A DNA stretch of 64,000 bases from Cytophaga sp051961495. GTDB taxonomy: Bacteria; Bacteroidota; Bacteroidia; Cytophagales; Cytophagaceae. Where the stretch lies: the NCBI RefSeq assembly GCF_051961495.1, contig NZ_JBQCDF010000207.1:1-64000 (forward strand), read 5' to 3'. Position 1 is the stretch's first letter; the number at the start of each line of letters is the position of its first letter. The notes below the pieces were generated by a model, which saw only the letters and a program-made list of their open reading frames with translations, was not told the origin of the DNA and did not search any database. This document shows positions 7,260-16,480 of the stretch, piece by piece. A program made the translations under genes and the position numbers.

Positions 7260-7644
7260 ATTTCTAATTGTTGGTGGTTATGCTGTAGGTTTCCATGGCA
7301 GACCTCGCTATACAGGTGATATGGATTTTTGGATCAATAACACTACTAAAAATGCTCTCCTCATGAAAGAAGCATTAGATTTATTTGGTTTTTCTTCTTT
7401 TAATATTCATGCCAGTGAATTCGAAAAAGAAAACCTAGTTCTCCAACTTGGCTACGAACCTGTACGCATTGATATCCTTACCACAATTTCGGGAGTAGAT
7501 TTCGAAGCATGTTATAGTAGAAAAGTAATTGCACAGATTGATAATATACAAGTACCCTTCATTCATATTGATGATTTAAAAGCAAACAAACGCTCAACTG
7601 GCAGAGCAAAAGATTTAGGCGATTTAGAAGGATTAGAAAGTTAA
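7201..7644 (+). CDS. MNT/AbiEii-like nucleotidyltransferase
   Basis: A 147-residue nucleotidyltransferase fold protein. GG at 25-26 is followed by the metal-binding pair Asp40 and Asp42 in RYTGDMDFWI, and the third acidic residue is likely Asp91 in VRIDILTT. The C-terminal part has DLKANKRSTGRAKDLGDLE, in which lysine and arginine probably contact the nucleotide. Related families include DUF6036 proteins, MNT antitoxins that AMPylate HEPN toxins, and AbiEii/MenT toxins that modify tRNA. No HEPN gene is adjacent. It overlaps the small gene at 7053 by 59 bases, so the two form one unit. Confidence 0.82.
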   Translation: MILQPDFKEFIELLNEKQIEFLIVGGYAVGFHGRPRYTGDMDFWINNTTKNALLMKEALDLFGFSSFNIHASEFEKENLVLQLGYEPVRIDILTTISGVDFEACYSRKVIAQIDNIQVPFIHIDDLKANKRSTGRAKDLGDLEGLES

Positions 7645-7699
7645 TACTTCTCTCTTTCCGCATCATTTAAACGATCTCGTAATTTTTAAATCAAACAAT

Positions 7700-8194
7700 A
7701 TGAAATACACCTTAAGCGACGGCTTTCTCTATTACATCGAATACCTGGGCAATAAGGATTACCGCAAGCAACTCGCATCCAAAGAAAACTTAGGCTTACT
7801 TCATTCTATTTCTGAAGAAAAATCTTCATACAAGTATGCTCCGGGAAAATGGAGCATCAAAAAAATCATCGGTCACCTCAGCGACCACGAACGGATAATG
7901 ACCTACCGAATGCTTTGCTTCAGCAGAAAAGACTCTACTCTTTTACCAGGTTATGACCAGGATATGTTTGTTGAGAACAGCCGCTTCGACGAACAATCTT
8001 TCACACAGCTGCTGAATGATTTTGAAAATGTACGCACAGCTACTTTAAGTTTCATCCGCTCTTTATCCGAAGAACAATTACAACTCACCGGCAAAGCCTG
8101 GAAGTTTGAACTGACCATAGAAGATTTTTTAAGATCCATCGCTGGCCATGAACAGCATCATATAGATGTAATCAGAGAAAGATATTTACGATAA
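7700..8194 (+). CDS. DinB family protein
   Basis: A 164-residue four-helix-bundle protein of the DinB/YfiT-like group. Three histidines likely bind a metal: one in the GHLSDHERI segment and two in the C-terminal GHEQHHIDVI segment. Members include damage-inducible proteins and thiol S-transferases; the substrate is unknown here. The gene follows the nucleotidyltransferase by 55 bases but probably has no functional link with it. Confidence 0.88.
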   Translation: MKYTLSDGFLYYIEYLGNKDYRKQLASKENLGLLHSISEEKSSYKYAPGKWSIKKIIGHLSDHERIMTYRMLCFSRKDSTLLPGYDQDMFVENSRFDEQSFTQLLNDFENVRTATLSFIRSLSEEQLQLTGKAWKFELTIEDFLRSIAGHEQHHIDVIRERYLR

Positions 8195-8271
8195 GCAGCC
8201 TTGCTTCCCCATCATAAAACATCGAAATTTGTTCATATTGCTGATACAATCAATAAGTTTTCCCATTACTT

Positions 8272-9744
8272 ATGGCTATTGCATTTACTCCAAAACATAC
8301 AGAGCGCTATCCGCTTCACACATTCACTAAAGAAGAATTCCTTGCACTCTTTTATAAGACAGCTCAAACATTGGGCTGGCGGGTACTATACATGAGCCAT
8401 GCCGGTATGATCGCACATACAGGCATCGGCGCATTTACCCGGAATTCGGAAATCAAAATAACCTTCGAAGAAAATACGGCCGTTATCCAAAGTTCCTCTA
8501 CGGGCGGCGAAATGGCTGACTGGGGAAAAAATGAGATCAAGGTTAATGAATTCCTATCAACATTAAATACCACGATAGCATCTTCTTCAAAAGAAGAACT
8601 ACATGCTACGTACATGTTATTAAAAGAACACTTTGTACCGGAGAAAGAAGATATTTTGCTCCTGCCGCCTCCAACAGCAGCAGAGCATACAAAAAATTTC
8701 TTTTCTATCTTTATTCCTAACAAGCAACAGCTTTTCACACCGCTTTTACTGAACATCAACATCCTGATCTTTATTCTGATGATCATAAACGGTGCTGACA
8801 TCCTCTCGCCAACCAGCGAGTCCCTGCTTGCATGGGGAGCAAGCTTCAGGCCGGCAACACTATCCGGCGAATGGTGGAGACTCATAACCAGTTGCTTTGT
8901 ACATATCGGAATTATTCATTTGCTCATGAATATGTATGCGTTGGTAAATATAGGTCTGATACTGGAGCCTATGATCGGCAAGGCACGGTTTATAACCGCT
9001 TACATGCTTGCAGGATTAACATCAAGCATTACCAGTTTGTGGTGGCACGACTATGCCGTAAGTGCCGGGGCTTCAGGCGCAATCTTTGGTATGTATGGTG
9101 TCTTTCTCGCGCTGCTTACGAGTAACTTAATTCATAAAGACGAGCGGAAAAGCTTATTATCAAGCATCGGAGTTTTTGTCATTTATAACTTAATGTTCGG
9201 CATGCTCGGAAATATTGATAATTCGGGGCATATCGGCGGACTTGCCGGCGGTTTTCTCATCGGTTTGACTTTCATTCCGGGCATGCTTCATCCTGATAAA
9301 GCTATATTAAAAATTCCTGTAATCGGTTTATCGATTCTGGCTATTCTTGCAGCCTCATTCTTCGTTTATAAAAATATTCCGAATGACATCGGTATATATA
9401 ATGAAAAAATGAAAGAATTATCTTTACTGGAAAGCAAGGCGTTAGAACTGGAAGCAAACCTTGGAACGATGACTTCGAAGGCAGAAATTCTTCAGGAACT
9501 TACTACAACGGATATAGGCAACTGGAAAAAATGTATAGAGATCATGAATACTACGGATGCGTTAAATTTACCTGGCGCGTATCTGAAACGAAATCGTCTG
9601 ATCAAAGAATACCTGGAATTACGCCTGGAAAAATCTCAACTGATTTACAAGTCTGTTTCAGAAAACACACTCATGTACGACACAGAAATAAGCAAATACG
9701 AACAAAAAATTGAAAGCAAAGTAAAAGAGTTTTCTAAAAATTAA
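8272..9744 (+). CDS. Rhomboid family intramembrane serine protease
   Basis: A 490-residue protein with three parts. Residues 1-150 are a soluble cytoplasmic domain of unknown type. Residues about 158-360 hold the membrane core: GEWWRLITS at 199-207, HLLMN at 216-220, the catalytic serine Ser268 in GASGAIFG, and the catalytic His320 in NSGHIGGLAGG. Residues about 385-490 form a charged, probably coiled-coil tail. The family cleaves transmembrane substrates within the membrane. It is followed after 13 bases by a lipoprotein gene, probably in the same transcript. The long extensions on both sides of the core are unusual for a bacterial rhomboid. Confidence 0.93.
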   Translation: MAIAFTPKHTERYPLHTFTKEEFLALFYKTAQTLGWRVLYMSHAGMIAHTGIGAFTRNSEIKITFEENTAVIQSSSTGGEMADWGKNEIKVNEFLSTLNTTIASSSKEELHATYMLLKEHFVPEKEDILLLPPPTAAEHTKNFFSIFIPNKQQLFTPLLLNINILIFILMIINGADILSPTSESLLAWGASFRPATLSGEWWRLITSCFVHIGIIHLLMNMYALVNIGLILEPMIGKARFITAYMLAGLTSSITSLWWHDYAVSAGASGAIFGMYGVFLALLTSNLIHKDERKSLLSSIGVFVIYNLMFGMLGNIDNSGHIGGLAGGFLIGLTFIPGMLHPDKAILKIPVIGLSILAILAASFFVYKNIPNDIGIYNEKMKELSLLESKALELEANLGTMTSKAEILQELTTTDIGNWKKCIEIMNTTDALNLPGAYLKRNRLIKEYLELRLEKSQLIYKSVSENTLMYDTEISKYEQKIESKVKEFSKN

Positions 9745-9757
9745 ATACACATACTAT

Positions 9758-10549
9758 ATGCGTATATATATTTTGTTTCTATTATCAATCAGCGTTTTTA
9801 CAAATTGTACAGAAAGTAATGAGACGACAACACCAACAATAGCCAAAGAAATAGCTGCAGAACCTGCAAGCACAAGCTGGCTAGGCAAGTGGGAAAGAAA
9901 CGAATGGCAGAATGAGTCTGACATGGAAATCAAATCAATCAACAAAGACAGTATTATTTTTTCCATTTCTGCTATCAGCGGCGGACACATGGGCGATCTT
10001 GAAGGTACTGCCGTTGTTCATAAAAACATTGCAACCTATCTGAACACCGAAGGCGGTGATACCTGCCTCATCGTATTTACACTTTCGGGAGATTCTGTTA
10101 TCACCGTGGATCAGAAGCAGGGACTCTGTTTTGCAGGCATGGGTGTGTCCTATTCGGGAAAATATATCAATGCAAAGCTTCCATCAGCTCAAGAACAGAA
10201 GGAAACATTGCTGAGCCTGGAAATTTTCAATACTACAGAACAGGACTCTCTTTTTAAGAACTTAGTTGGAGATGATTATGACCTTTTTGTAAACTCTACA
10301 CAGCTTACCTCAGAGTCAGATGACCTTGACAGTCTGCACGCGACAGTTACAGCATCTGGTGTACGCGGATTATTTACTTCCATGGAGAACATCATCATGA
10401 TCGACAAAAAAAACATGATCTGGGCCGCAGTTATTGATGGTGATGAAGTACTGTATTTCACAAACAGTTCAGCATATAAAAATAAACTTCCCCAAACCAT
10501 TGAATCCTGGCGGGAACGCTTTAAGGAATATGAAGTGGTTTATAAATAA
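9758..10549 (+). CDS. Hypothetical lipoprotein
   Basis: A 263-residue protein whose N-terminus is a lipoprotein signal (MRIYILFLLSISVFTNC), with Cys17 as the likely lipidated residue, followed by a Thr/Glu-rich linker. The rest is soluble and periplasm-facing, with a mixed alpha/beta pattern and no motif I recognise. It starts 13 bases after the rhomboid stop codon. It could be a substrate or partner of the rhomboid, but nothing in the sequence proves it. Confidence 0.8.
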   Translation: MRIYILFLLSISVFTNCTESNETTTPTIAKEIAAEPASTSWLGKWERNEWQNESDMEIKSINKDSIIFSISAISGGHMGDLEGTAVVHKNIATYLNTEGGDTCLIVFTLSGDSVITVDQKQGLCFAGMGVSYSGKYINAKLPSAQEQKETLLSLEIFNTTEQDSLFKNLVGDDYDLFVNSTQLTSESDDLDSLHATVTASGVRGLFTSMENIIMIDKKNMIWAAVIDGDEVLYFTNSSAYKNKLPQTIESWRERFKEYEVVYK

Positions 10550-10563
10550 ACCACTTCATATTC

Positions 10564-11469
10564 TCAATTCCTCGACTGCATACTTACACCAGTCTTCAAA
10601 GTAAACTTTTCAAAGAAATCCCAGATTGCCTGGCTACCGTTGAAGTCCTTGCTTTTTCTACCCATCAGCTTAAATGCCTTGGCTGCACCCGGCCAGGTAT
10701 GCCCGCCGTTTTCTATTTTATAAAACCATACCTCTGCCCCATTCGCGCAATTAGTATATTTAACTAACATGGTTGTAGTATGATCACGTTTAGAACGATT
10801 CGGAATGTAAATGGTATCAGGTTTATTTTCACATTGATCTTTTAAGGCCCAGAGTTTAACAACTTCTTCTGCACCAAATGCCTGTTTCATGCCTGTATAT
10901 TTCATGATGTGATCTTTGGTACCATGCATGTGAAGAATAGGAACGCTTCGTTCCGGATTGCAGTAAATAAGTGTACTATCCGACATCAAGCCAGATACCG
11001 AAGCAATCGCCGTAATACGGTCACTCATTTCACAAGCGATACGATAATTAAACGAACCGCCTAAACTTACGCCTGTTGTATAGATACGGGTTTTATCAAT
11101 TGAAAAAGCGGCTTCCAGGGTATCAAGCAGCTTTTTTAAATAAGCGATATCATCCGGCCCGTTGGTATAAGACCTGAAACCAAGGCCTGCGTTCCAGCCC
11201 TGGTGGCTGGACTGCGGATAAACGGCTATAAATCCTTCCTTATCTGCAACTTTATCCATCTGGCAGTAATGCTGGTGTTTCATGGCCTCTGATCCTAATC
11301 CATGATAATTCACAACAAGCGGATACCGCTTTGTTTTTGTATATCCTTTAGGCAAATGAAGCAGATAAGTTGTCGCGACACTATCAAACTCAAGCGTGCA
11401 TTTCTGAGCCAATACCACGTGACCTATATGGATCGCGATAAACAGCAAACATAAAGATTTTAGTTTCAT
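10564..11469 (-). CDS. PHB-depolymerase/CE1-type secreted esterase
   Basis: A 301-residue alpha/beta hydrolase of the LpqC/PHB depolymerase group, which also contains feruloyl and acetylxylan esterases. Residues 1-21 are a signal peptide. The nucleophile is Ser135 in GVSLGGS, the likely acid is Asp186 in HGTKDH, and the base is His257 in ENGGHTWPG. The oxyanion region is NYHGLGS at 54-60. The frame is open up to 11637, inside the amylase gene, but the ATG at 11469 gives a proper signal peptide and leaves 34 bases to the amylase stop. A role in removing ester groups from plant polysaccharide fits a cellulolytic lifestyle. Confidence 0.88.
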   Translation of the reverse strand: MKLKSLCLLFIAIHIGHVVLAQKCTLEFDSVATTYLLHLPKGYTKTKRYPLVVNYHGLGSEAMKHQHYCQMDKVADKEGFIAVYPQSSHQGWNAGLGFRSYTNGPDDIAYLKKLLDTLEAAFSIDKTRIYTTGVSLGGSFNYRIACEMSDRITAIASVSGLMSDSTLIYCNPERSVPILHMHGTKDHIMKYTGMKQAFGAEEVVKLWALKDQCENKPDTIYIPNRSKRDHTTTMLVKYTNCANGAEVWFYKIENGGHTWPGAAKAFKLMGRKSKDFNGSQAIWDFFEKFTLKTGVSMQSRN

Positions 11470-11503
11470 ACCAATCATTTTTAAAATCAGTATCATATCA
11501 ACA

Positions 11504-12988
11504 CTATTGACGCTGTACCCAGACAGAAACACTGCCGCCTTTGGTTTTGAATTCGGTCCAGCCATGTTCATCAATATGAACTTCTTCCTGTATATGGCCC
11601 AGGTAATCATAGAAAGTTTTACCGGCATGTCTGGCACCTACTTCCATATGCTTAAAGCCATCTTCTCCATTGGATAAGAGTACAGCACAACCTGTTTTAT
11701 CATTATCTTCCTTGCCTTCTCTTGTCCACCCGATGCAGTTGGGATGGTCGAAGTAATCTCGCTGATATCCGTATGCGAATTCTTTTCTTGCTTTCAGCAG
11801 TCCTTCCAGCGCATCGCATTTAGGCATGTATATTTCATACTCATTTCCATCTTTGCCTTTATCCTTGTAAGTAGAACTGTACAGATCGGGATAAAACACA
11901 CAAGGGTAACCTTTTTCACGGAGCAGAATCAATGCGTAGGCCAGCGCCTTGAACCAGGGATTGACAGGGGCTTCAAGCGCCTGCAAGGGCTGCGTATCAT
12001 GATTGTCAATGAGCGTAACAGCCAATTCAGGTATCTCATTGACCAGACTTCCATCGAAGATAGCAGTCATGTTATAATCTTTTCCTTGTTCGGAAGCTGC
12101 ATATAAATTATGATGCAGCGAAGCATCAAATAAAGACATGCGACCTTCAGTCACGGAGATGTATCTTTTCAGCAATGGCAGATCGCCTGGAGCCCAGTAT
12201 TCACCCACTACAAACAGATCACTTTTAAGGCTGCGCATGTAATCGATAAATTCAATAATGAATCTCGGAGAAATATGCTTGATTGCATCGAGGCGCATGC
12301 CATTAAACTTTGCCGTTTCCAGATACCATTTTCCCCAGTTCTTTATCTCATCACGTACGGCCTGGTTGCGGTACTCAATATCACAACACATGAGATAATC
12401 AAAGTTTCCTTTTTCAACATCAATTACTTCTTCCCAGCCATCACCATATTCATTCTGAATGCTGTATATGCCAGTTTCTTTATTACCTGCATCATAATCC
12501 ACTCCGGAAAAACATTGAGAGTTCCAGATAAAATCCGAATATTGATTATGCCGGCCGGGAAAAGTAAATTTTGTGAATGCTTCAATTTCAAACCGGTCAC
12601 TGATAAACTCATTCCGGTTTTCAGGATTTACTTTTTTCACCCATACCTTTTCAGTTTCATCACCACCGCCTTTGTGATTCAATACAATATCTGCAATGGC
12701 GGTAATGCCATGTTCCTGCAATACCTTTATACAATCAAGATATTCTTCCTTTGTACCATATCGTGTTTTAACAGAGCCCTTCTGATCAAACTCTCCCAGA
12801 TCATATAAGTCGTATATGTCATAACCTCTGGAATGCTGACCTTCTGTTCCTTTACATGCAGGCGGTAACCAAACAGCCGTTACTCCCAAATCTGCAAGCC
12901 GGGGTGCCTCGCTTTTCAGGTAATTCCATAAACAGCCATCTTCCCATGAATACCAGTGGAAAAACTGCATCATTATTCCATTTAACAT
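11504..12988 (-). CDS. Alpha-amylase, GH13 family (cytoplasmic type)
   Basis: A 494-residue glycoside hydrolase of the liquefying alpha-amylase group (GH13 subfamily 5 by resemblance). The barrel starts MQFFHWYSWEDG, with ADIVLNHKGGGD holding conserved region I. Catalytic residues are Asp234 in GMRLDAIKH, Glu263 in VGEYW and Asp328 in LIDNHDTQ. There is no signal peptide, so it probably acts on internal glycogen or maltodextrin. The frame extends to 13087, but MLNGIMMQFF at 12988 matches family starts. The esterase gene follows on the same strand 34 bases later. Confidence 0.95.
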   Translation of the reverse strand: MLNGIMMQFFHWYSWEDGCLWNYLKSEAPRLADLGVTAVWLPPACKGTEGQHSRGYDIYDLYDLGEFDQKGSVKTRYGTKEEYLDCIKVLQEHGITAIADIVLNHKGGGDETEKVWVKKVNPENRNEFISDRFEIEAFTKFTFPGRHNQYSDFIWNSQCFSGVDYDAGNKETGIYSIQNEYGDGWEEVIDVEKGNFDYLMCCDIEYRNQAVRDEIKNWGKWYLETAKFNGMRLDAIKHISPRFIIEFIDYMRSLKSDLFVVGEYWAPGDLPLLKRYISVTEGRMSLFDASLHHNLYAASEQGKDYNMTAIFDGSLVNEIPELAVTLIDNHDTQPLQALEAPVNPWFKALAYALILLREKGYPCVFYPDLYSSTYKDKGKDGNEYEIYMPKCDALEGLLKARKEFAYGYQRDYFDHPNCIGWTREGKEDNDKTGCAVLLSNGEDGFKHMEVGARHAGKTFYDYLGHIQEEVHIDEHGWTEFKTKGGSVSVWVQRQ

Positions 12989-13142
12989 ATCCTTACTTTT
13001 TAATTTTATGAAGTTTCTTGTGCGAAGTGAAAGAACATCTGAAATACGATTGATAACAGCTAAAATCAATCGACACATTGAATACAACGAAAATAAGCGT
13101 ATCTGTTAGCCTGCCAGTTACATCTTTTTGTGTTATTTTATC

Positions 13143-13184
13143 ATAATTATCATTTTACCATCTGGCAGATGAAATGGTAATTAT
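13143..13184. promoter_or_regulatory. Imperfect inverted repeat upstream of the amylase gene
   Basis: ATAATTATCATTTTACCATCTG at its left and a matching right arm ending in GGTAATTAT pair except for a 3-base bulge and one or two mismatches. It lies about 155 bases before the amylase start and after the stop of the MepB-like gene, so it could be an operator or a terminator; no T run follows. Confidence 0.4.
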
Positions 13185-13295
13185 CTGTGTTATTTCTTTT
13201 TTTATGTTTTATAATGATCACAGATCGAAAAATCTGCAACTTACGGGAGTGAAAATTTTTGAGGTGTGTTCTTTTAGTTTTATTATCCGGCCGGA

Positions 13296-13784
13296 TCATT
13301 TCAGAAGAGCTTCTAAATATGCTTCATCTTTATTGATAGCATAATCAAAAAAATAATGCTGCTGCCACTGCTGTGTCTTCTGTGCCTGTTTGTTTTCAGT
13401 CTTATCCCACGGTGCATACACCCGCATGCCACGTTTTCCTCCTTTGCCATTTTCTGAAATAACACCCTGCTCCAGCAAAATTGATTTAGGAAAAATAAAC
13501 TGTCCTGCTTGCGAGTCTTTTTTTACAGCAATAATAAAAAAATCGAATGCATCTTCCACCGCATACGGTGCTGTGATTCCATCAGCATTACGCTTCCAGA
13601 TTGTCACAAACTGTCCGGTTTTGGCAGGTGTTATTTTTGCAAGCCTGAATATAATTCTGTGATGCGCAAGTTGGAAGGTCATCGCAGCATATTCAATGCT
13701 TTCAGGTGCAATCTCTATGTTTGTGAACATTATACCTGCAGAGCTATAGAATTCGGTTATACCAATCAAAACTTCGTGCTTCAT
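13296..13784 (-). CDS. MepB family protein
   Basis: A 162-residue soluble protein. The segments FRLAKITPAKTGQFVTIWKR, DFFIIAVKKDSQAGQFIFPK and GKGGKRGMRVYAPWD match the MepB family in order. In Staphylococcus mepB lies in the mepRAB multidrug efflux operon but its biochemical function is unknown. Here no efflux pump or MarR regulator is adjacent. The pattern of charged beta strands suggests nucleic acid or ligand binding. The gene is transcribed alone. Confidence 0.85.
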   Translation of the reverse strand: MKHEVLIGITEFYSSAGIMFTNIEIAPESIEYAAMTFQLAHHRIIFRLAKITPAKTGQFVTIWKRNADGITAPYAVEDAFDFFIIAVKKDSQAGQFIFPKSILLEQGVISENGKGGKRGMRVYAPWDKTENKQAQKTQQWQQHYFFDYAINKDEAYLEALLK

Positions 13785-13933
13785 CTCTCAAAGGTAGTAC
13801 CTTTTAAAAAAATAATACTGATTTCCGGGCACTTTTAAAAAACGCTTCTTACAACTTGGCTATTTCTGATATACTCTGTACCTTTTGTAGTTAATAAATT
13901 CTCATATCACTGGCCAGAGCAATCAAACAACCT

Positions 13934-14833
13934 ATGAAGCTACTTATATTGATTCCCATATTTTTTATCACGTCTACTTCCCGCGCTCAAGTTGGATTCA
14001 TAGAAGATGTTACTAATGAAAATGGTCATTATACTTCTTTTTATGCGGCTTATAAAAATATAAACGACGTAAAAGATTTAACGCTGAAGCATGATAGCAT
14101 TTCCATTTTTTTACTAAATGCGAAAAAGTTTACTCATCTGGAGGAATTGCATTTACATTTTGGAAACTCTTCGATGAATTATAGTAACCTGCTTGAAATC
14201 CCTTCGTTAACAAACCTTAGCATTGATTATTCTTATGTAGTGCATTTGCCTGATAAAATCTATACACTTAAACATCTAAAAAACCTCACATTAACGCATA
14301 ATGGGATAGATTCTTTGCCATATGATTTCTTTTTAAACAATACAATTGAAGTAATAAACCTGGAAAGCAATAAGATCAGGACATTGAACCATGCTTTTTC
14401 CCACACATGTAACATTAAAGTTTTGTCTTTAAAAGATAACTGGATTACGGAACTACCTGAGAGTTTTTATAAGCTTAACAAATTAGAATTTTTAAATGTC
14501 AGCAAAAATAACTTCGTTGAATTTCCCAGCCAGATAACCCGATTAAACAATTTAAAAGTTTTGAATATTAGTTTTAATCCTATACCGGCAATACCTGATG
14601 ATATCTATGCCTTGAAAAATCTGGAGGTGCTTTATTTAACAGGTACGCAAATTAAAGCGTTGCCTAAGACATTTAAAAAACTTAATAAACTACAAAGTGT
14701 TTTTATTAGTGAAGATTTGTTAACCGACAGTGAAAAGAAAAAAATCAAACAGTGCTTACCTAAAAACTGTAAACTAACCTGGACAAATGAAGACTATTAC
14801 CATGATCTTGATTTTACCAGGGAGTTAAAATAA
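13934..14833 (+). CDS. Leucine-rich repeat protein, exported
   Basis: A 299-residue protein with a signal peptide (residues 1-18, ending SRAQ). From about residue 45 to 275 it is built of roughly 23-residue leucine-rich repeats of the type LxxLxLxxNxIxxLPxxFxxL, for example LEFLNVSKNNFVEFPSQI. Such bacterial repeats form a curved solenoid for protein binding. No catalytic domain is fused. It could bind cell-surface partners, but nothing around it tells which. It is relatively AT-rich and ends in its own terminator. Confidence 0.88.
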   Translation: MKLLILIPIFFITSTSRAQVGFIEDVTNENGHYTSFYAAYKNINDVKDLTLKHDSISIFLLNAKKFTHLEELHLHFGNSSMNYSNLLEIPSLTNLSIDYSYVVHLPDKIYTLKHLKNLTLTHNGIDSLPYDFFLNNTIEVINLESNKIRTLNHAFSHTCNIKVLSLKDNWITELPESFYKLNKLEFLNVSKNNFVEFPSQITRLNNLKVLNISFNPIPAIPDDIYALKNLEVLYLTGTQIKALPKTFKKLNKLQSVFISEDLLTDSEKKKIKQCLPKNCKLTWTNEDYYHDLDFTRELK

Positions 14834-14863
14834 AAATGCCTCGTATTACTACGAAGCATTTTT
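14832..14863 (+). terminator. Terminator of the LRR gene
   Basis: A 12-bp stem with one mismatch (arms 14832-14843 and 14852-14863), loop of 8 bases, with the T run forming the end of the right arm. Confidence 0.75.
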
Positions 14864-14882
14864 ATTTTATATTGTTTCCGAT

Positions 14883-14918
14883 AATTATGAATTCACTTCG
14901 CCGCGGCGAATCATAATT
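14883..14918 (-). terminator. Two-part hairpin at the end of galE
   Basis: Outer arms AATTATGA (14883-14890) and TCATAATT (14911-14918) enclose an inner GC-rich stem TTCGCC/GGCGAA (14897-14910). It overlaps the galE stop codon. The sequence resembles the right part of the GAATTAT tract behind rarA (3970-4000). Confidence 0.5.
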
Positions 14919-15915
14919 ACTTAGCGTATCTTCCGTTGCGCTCGCCGTTCTCCCACTTCCAGGCAGTCGCAATGATTTCTTCAATATTTGTATAGCGTGC
15001 CTTCCAACCTAATTCTGACAACGCTTTTTCTGCATTGGCTACCAGATAACCGGGATCTCCGGGCCTGCGTTCACCATACTTTACCGGTACTTTTTTACCA
15101 GTAGCACGTTCAGCCGCATCAATCATTTCTTTAACAGAATATCCTTTACCCGTTCCAAGGTTACAGATCACCGGACCTTTACCTGCAAGTAAATAAGTAA
15201 ATGCTTTGATATGTGCATCTGCCAGATCCTCCACATGAATATAATCACGCATGCAGGTACCATCCGGCGTATCATAATCTGTACCGAATACTGTAATAGC
15301 ATCACGTTCGCCTTTGATCGCTTTTAAGATCAATGGAATCAAATGCGGTTCCGGATCATGATCCTCTCCGATCAGTCCGTCTGCCGAGCAGCCTGATGCA
15401 TTGAAGTAACGCAGAAATGCATAATTAATTCCATACGCATGATGATAATCCTTGATTACACGCTCGAGCATCCACTTGCTTGCGCCATATGGATTGATCG
15501 GTTCCTGCGGATGCTGCTCATCAATCGGAATATATTTAGGTACTCCGTAAGAAGCGCAGGTAGATGAAAATATAATATTCTTGCATCCTGCTTCACGCAT
15601 AGCATCCAGCAAGGCAATAGAAGCAGTAAGATTGTTGTTATAGTATTTCGCCGGATCGGTTACAGACTCGCCAACATAAGCAAACGCAGCAAAATGCATA
15701 ACAGCAGCTACCTGATATTTCTTTATGATATCTTTTACAAGCTCCTTATTTGCGATATCTCCTTCTACAAAACGTACCTCCGGATTTACGATCGCTTCTT
15801 TATGACCATATACAAGATTATCCAAAACAATAACCTCGTAATTTAAATTGGCAAGTGCACGTACAGCATGGGAACCAATATAACCCGCACCGCCTGTTAC
15901 TAAAATTGCTGACAT
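14917..15915 (-). CDS. galE: UDP-glucose 4-epimerase
   Basis: A 332-residue short-chain dehydrogenase of the extended class that interconverts UDP-glucose and UDP-galactose. The NAD-binding motif is GGAGYIGSHA at 8-17. The active site has SSTCASYG with the conserved serine/threonine and NPYGASKWMLE with the catalytic Tyr and Lys. YFNASGC and GTDYDTPDGTCMRDYIHVEDLA are GalE signatures. Length is normal. It is transcribed alone and supplies precursors for surface polysaccharide. Confidence 0.96.
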   Translation of the reverse strand: MSAILVTGGAGYIGSHAVRALANLNYEVIVLDNLVYGHKEAIVNPEVRFVEGDIANKELVKDIIKKYQVAAVMHFAAFAYVGESVTDPAKYYNNNLTASIALLDAMREAGCKNIIFSSTCASYGVPKYIPIDEQHPQEPINPYGASKWMLERVIKDYHHAYGINYAFLRYFNASGCSADGLIGEDHDPEPHLIPLILKAIKGERDAITVFGTDYDTPDGTCMRDYIHVEDLADAHIKAFTYLLAGKGPVICNLGTGKGYSVKEMIDAAERATGKKVPVKYGERRPGDPGYLVANAEKALSELGWKARYTNIEEIIATAWKWENGERNGRYAK

Positions 15916-16080
15916 AAATATTATATTATTTAAACTAAACTAATTCAAATCTGCCGTAGAAACAAACAATATGGACCTGACTGTCAATTATTTTATAAAA
16001 TTATTTTTTTGTTACTATTTTGATTGGACTGCGGCAACGTTTAACTTAGAAATCCAGTCCTGTAAAATTTTGACTTACTT

Positions 16081-16434
16081 ATGAATAGCGAAGAAATACG
16101 TTTTTATTGTATACAAAAAAATGCTGTGGAAGAAAGTTTCCCCTTTGACGACACAACTTTGGTCTTTAAGGTTGGCGGAAAGATATTCCTGCTCTTATCC
16201 CTGACCGGTGATCCGGTGCAATTCAATGTAAAATGCGATCCGGAAAAAGCCGTTGAATTAAGAGAAACATACGATAGTGTTTTACCAGGTTATCACATGA
16301 GCAAAAAACACTGGAACACGGTTATCTGCGACGGCAGTGTTCGTGATAAAATGATTAAAGAATGGATAGACCATTCCTACGAATTGGTTTTTACAAGCCT
16401 GCCAAAGAAAATCCAGCAACAGCTTTTATCATAG
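16081..16434 (+). CDS. MmcQ/YjbR family protein
   Basis: A 117-residue protein of the CyaY-like fold YjbR group. The pattern includes VEESFPFDDTTLVFKVGGKIF, then KCDPEKAVELRE, YHMSKKHWNTV and the C-terminal ISHELV-type segment IDHSYELVFTSLPKK. Members are small DNA-binding-like proteins of unknown role, often encoded near stress genes. It precedes the reductase at 16481 by 46 bases, so they may be cotranscribed. Confidence 0.9.
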   Translation: MNSEEIRFYCIQKNAVEESFPFDDTTLVFKVGGKIFLLLSLTGDPVQFNVKCDPEKAVELRETYDSVLPGYHMSKKHWNTVICDGSVRDKMIKEWIDHSYELVFTSLPKKIQQQLLS

Positions 16435-16480
16435 ATTATATGTATTGTCAATCTTCAACCATATACCAGCATTTAATTTC

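Noticed and set aside
11470..11637. N-terminal extension of the esterase frame into the amylase gene
   Set aside because: It would bury the signal peptide inside the protein; the ATG at 11469 fits an exported enzyme.
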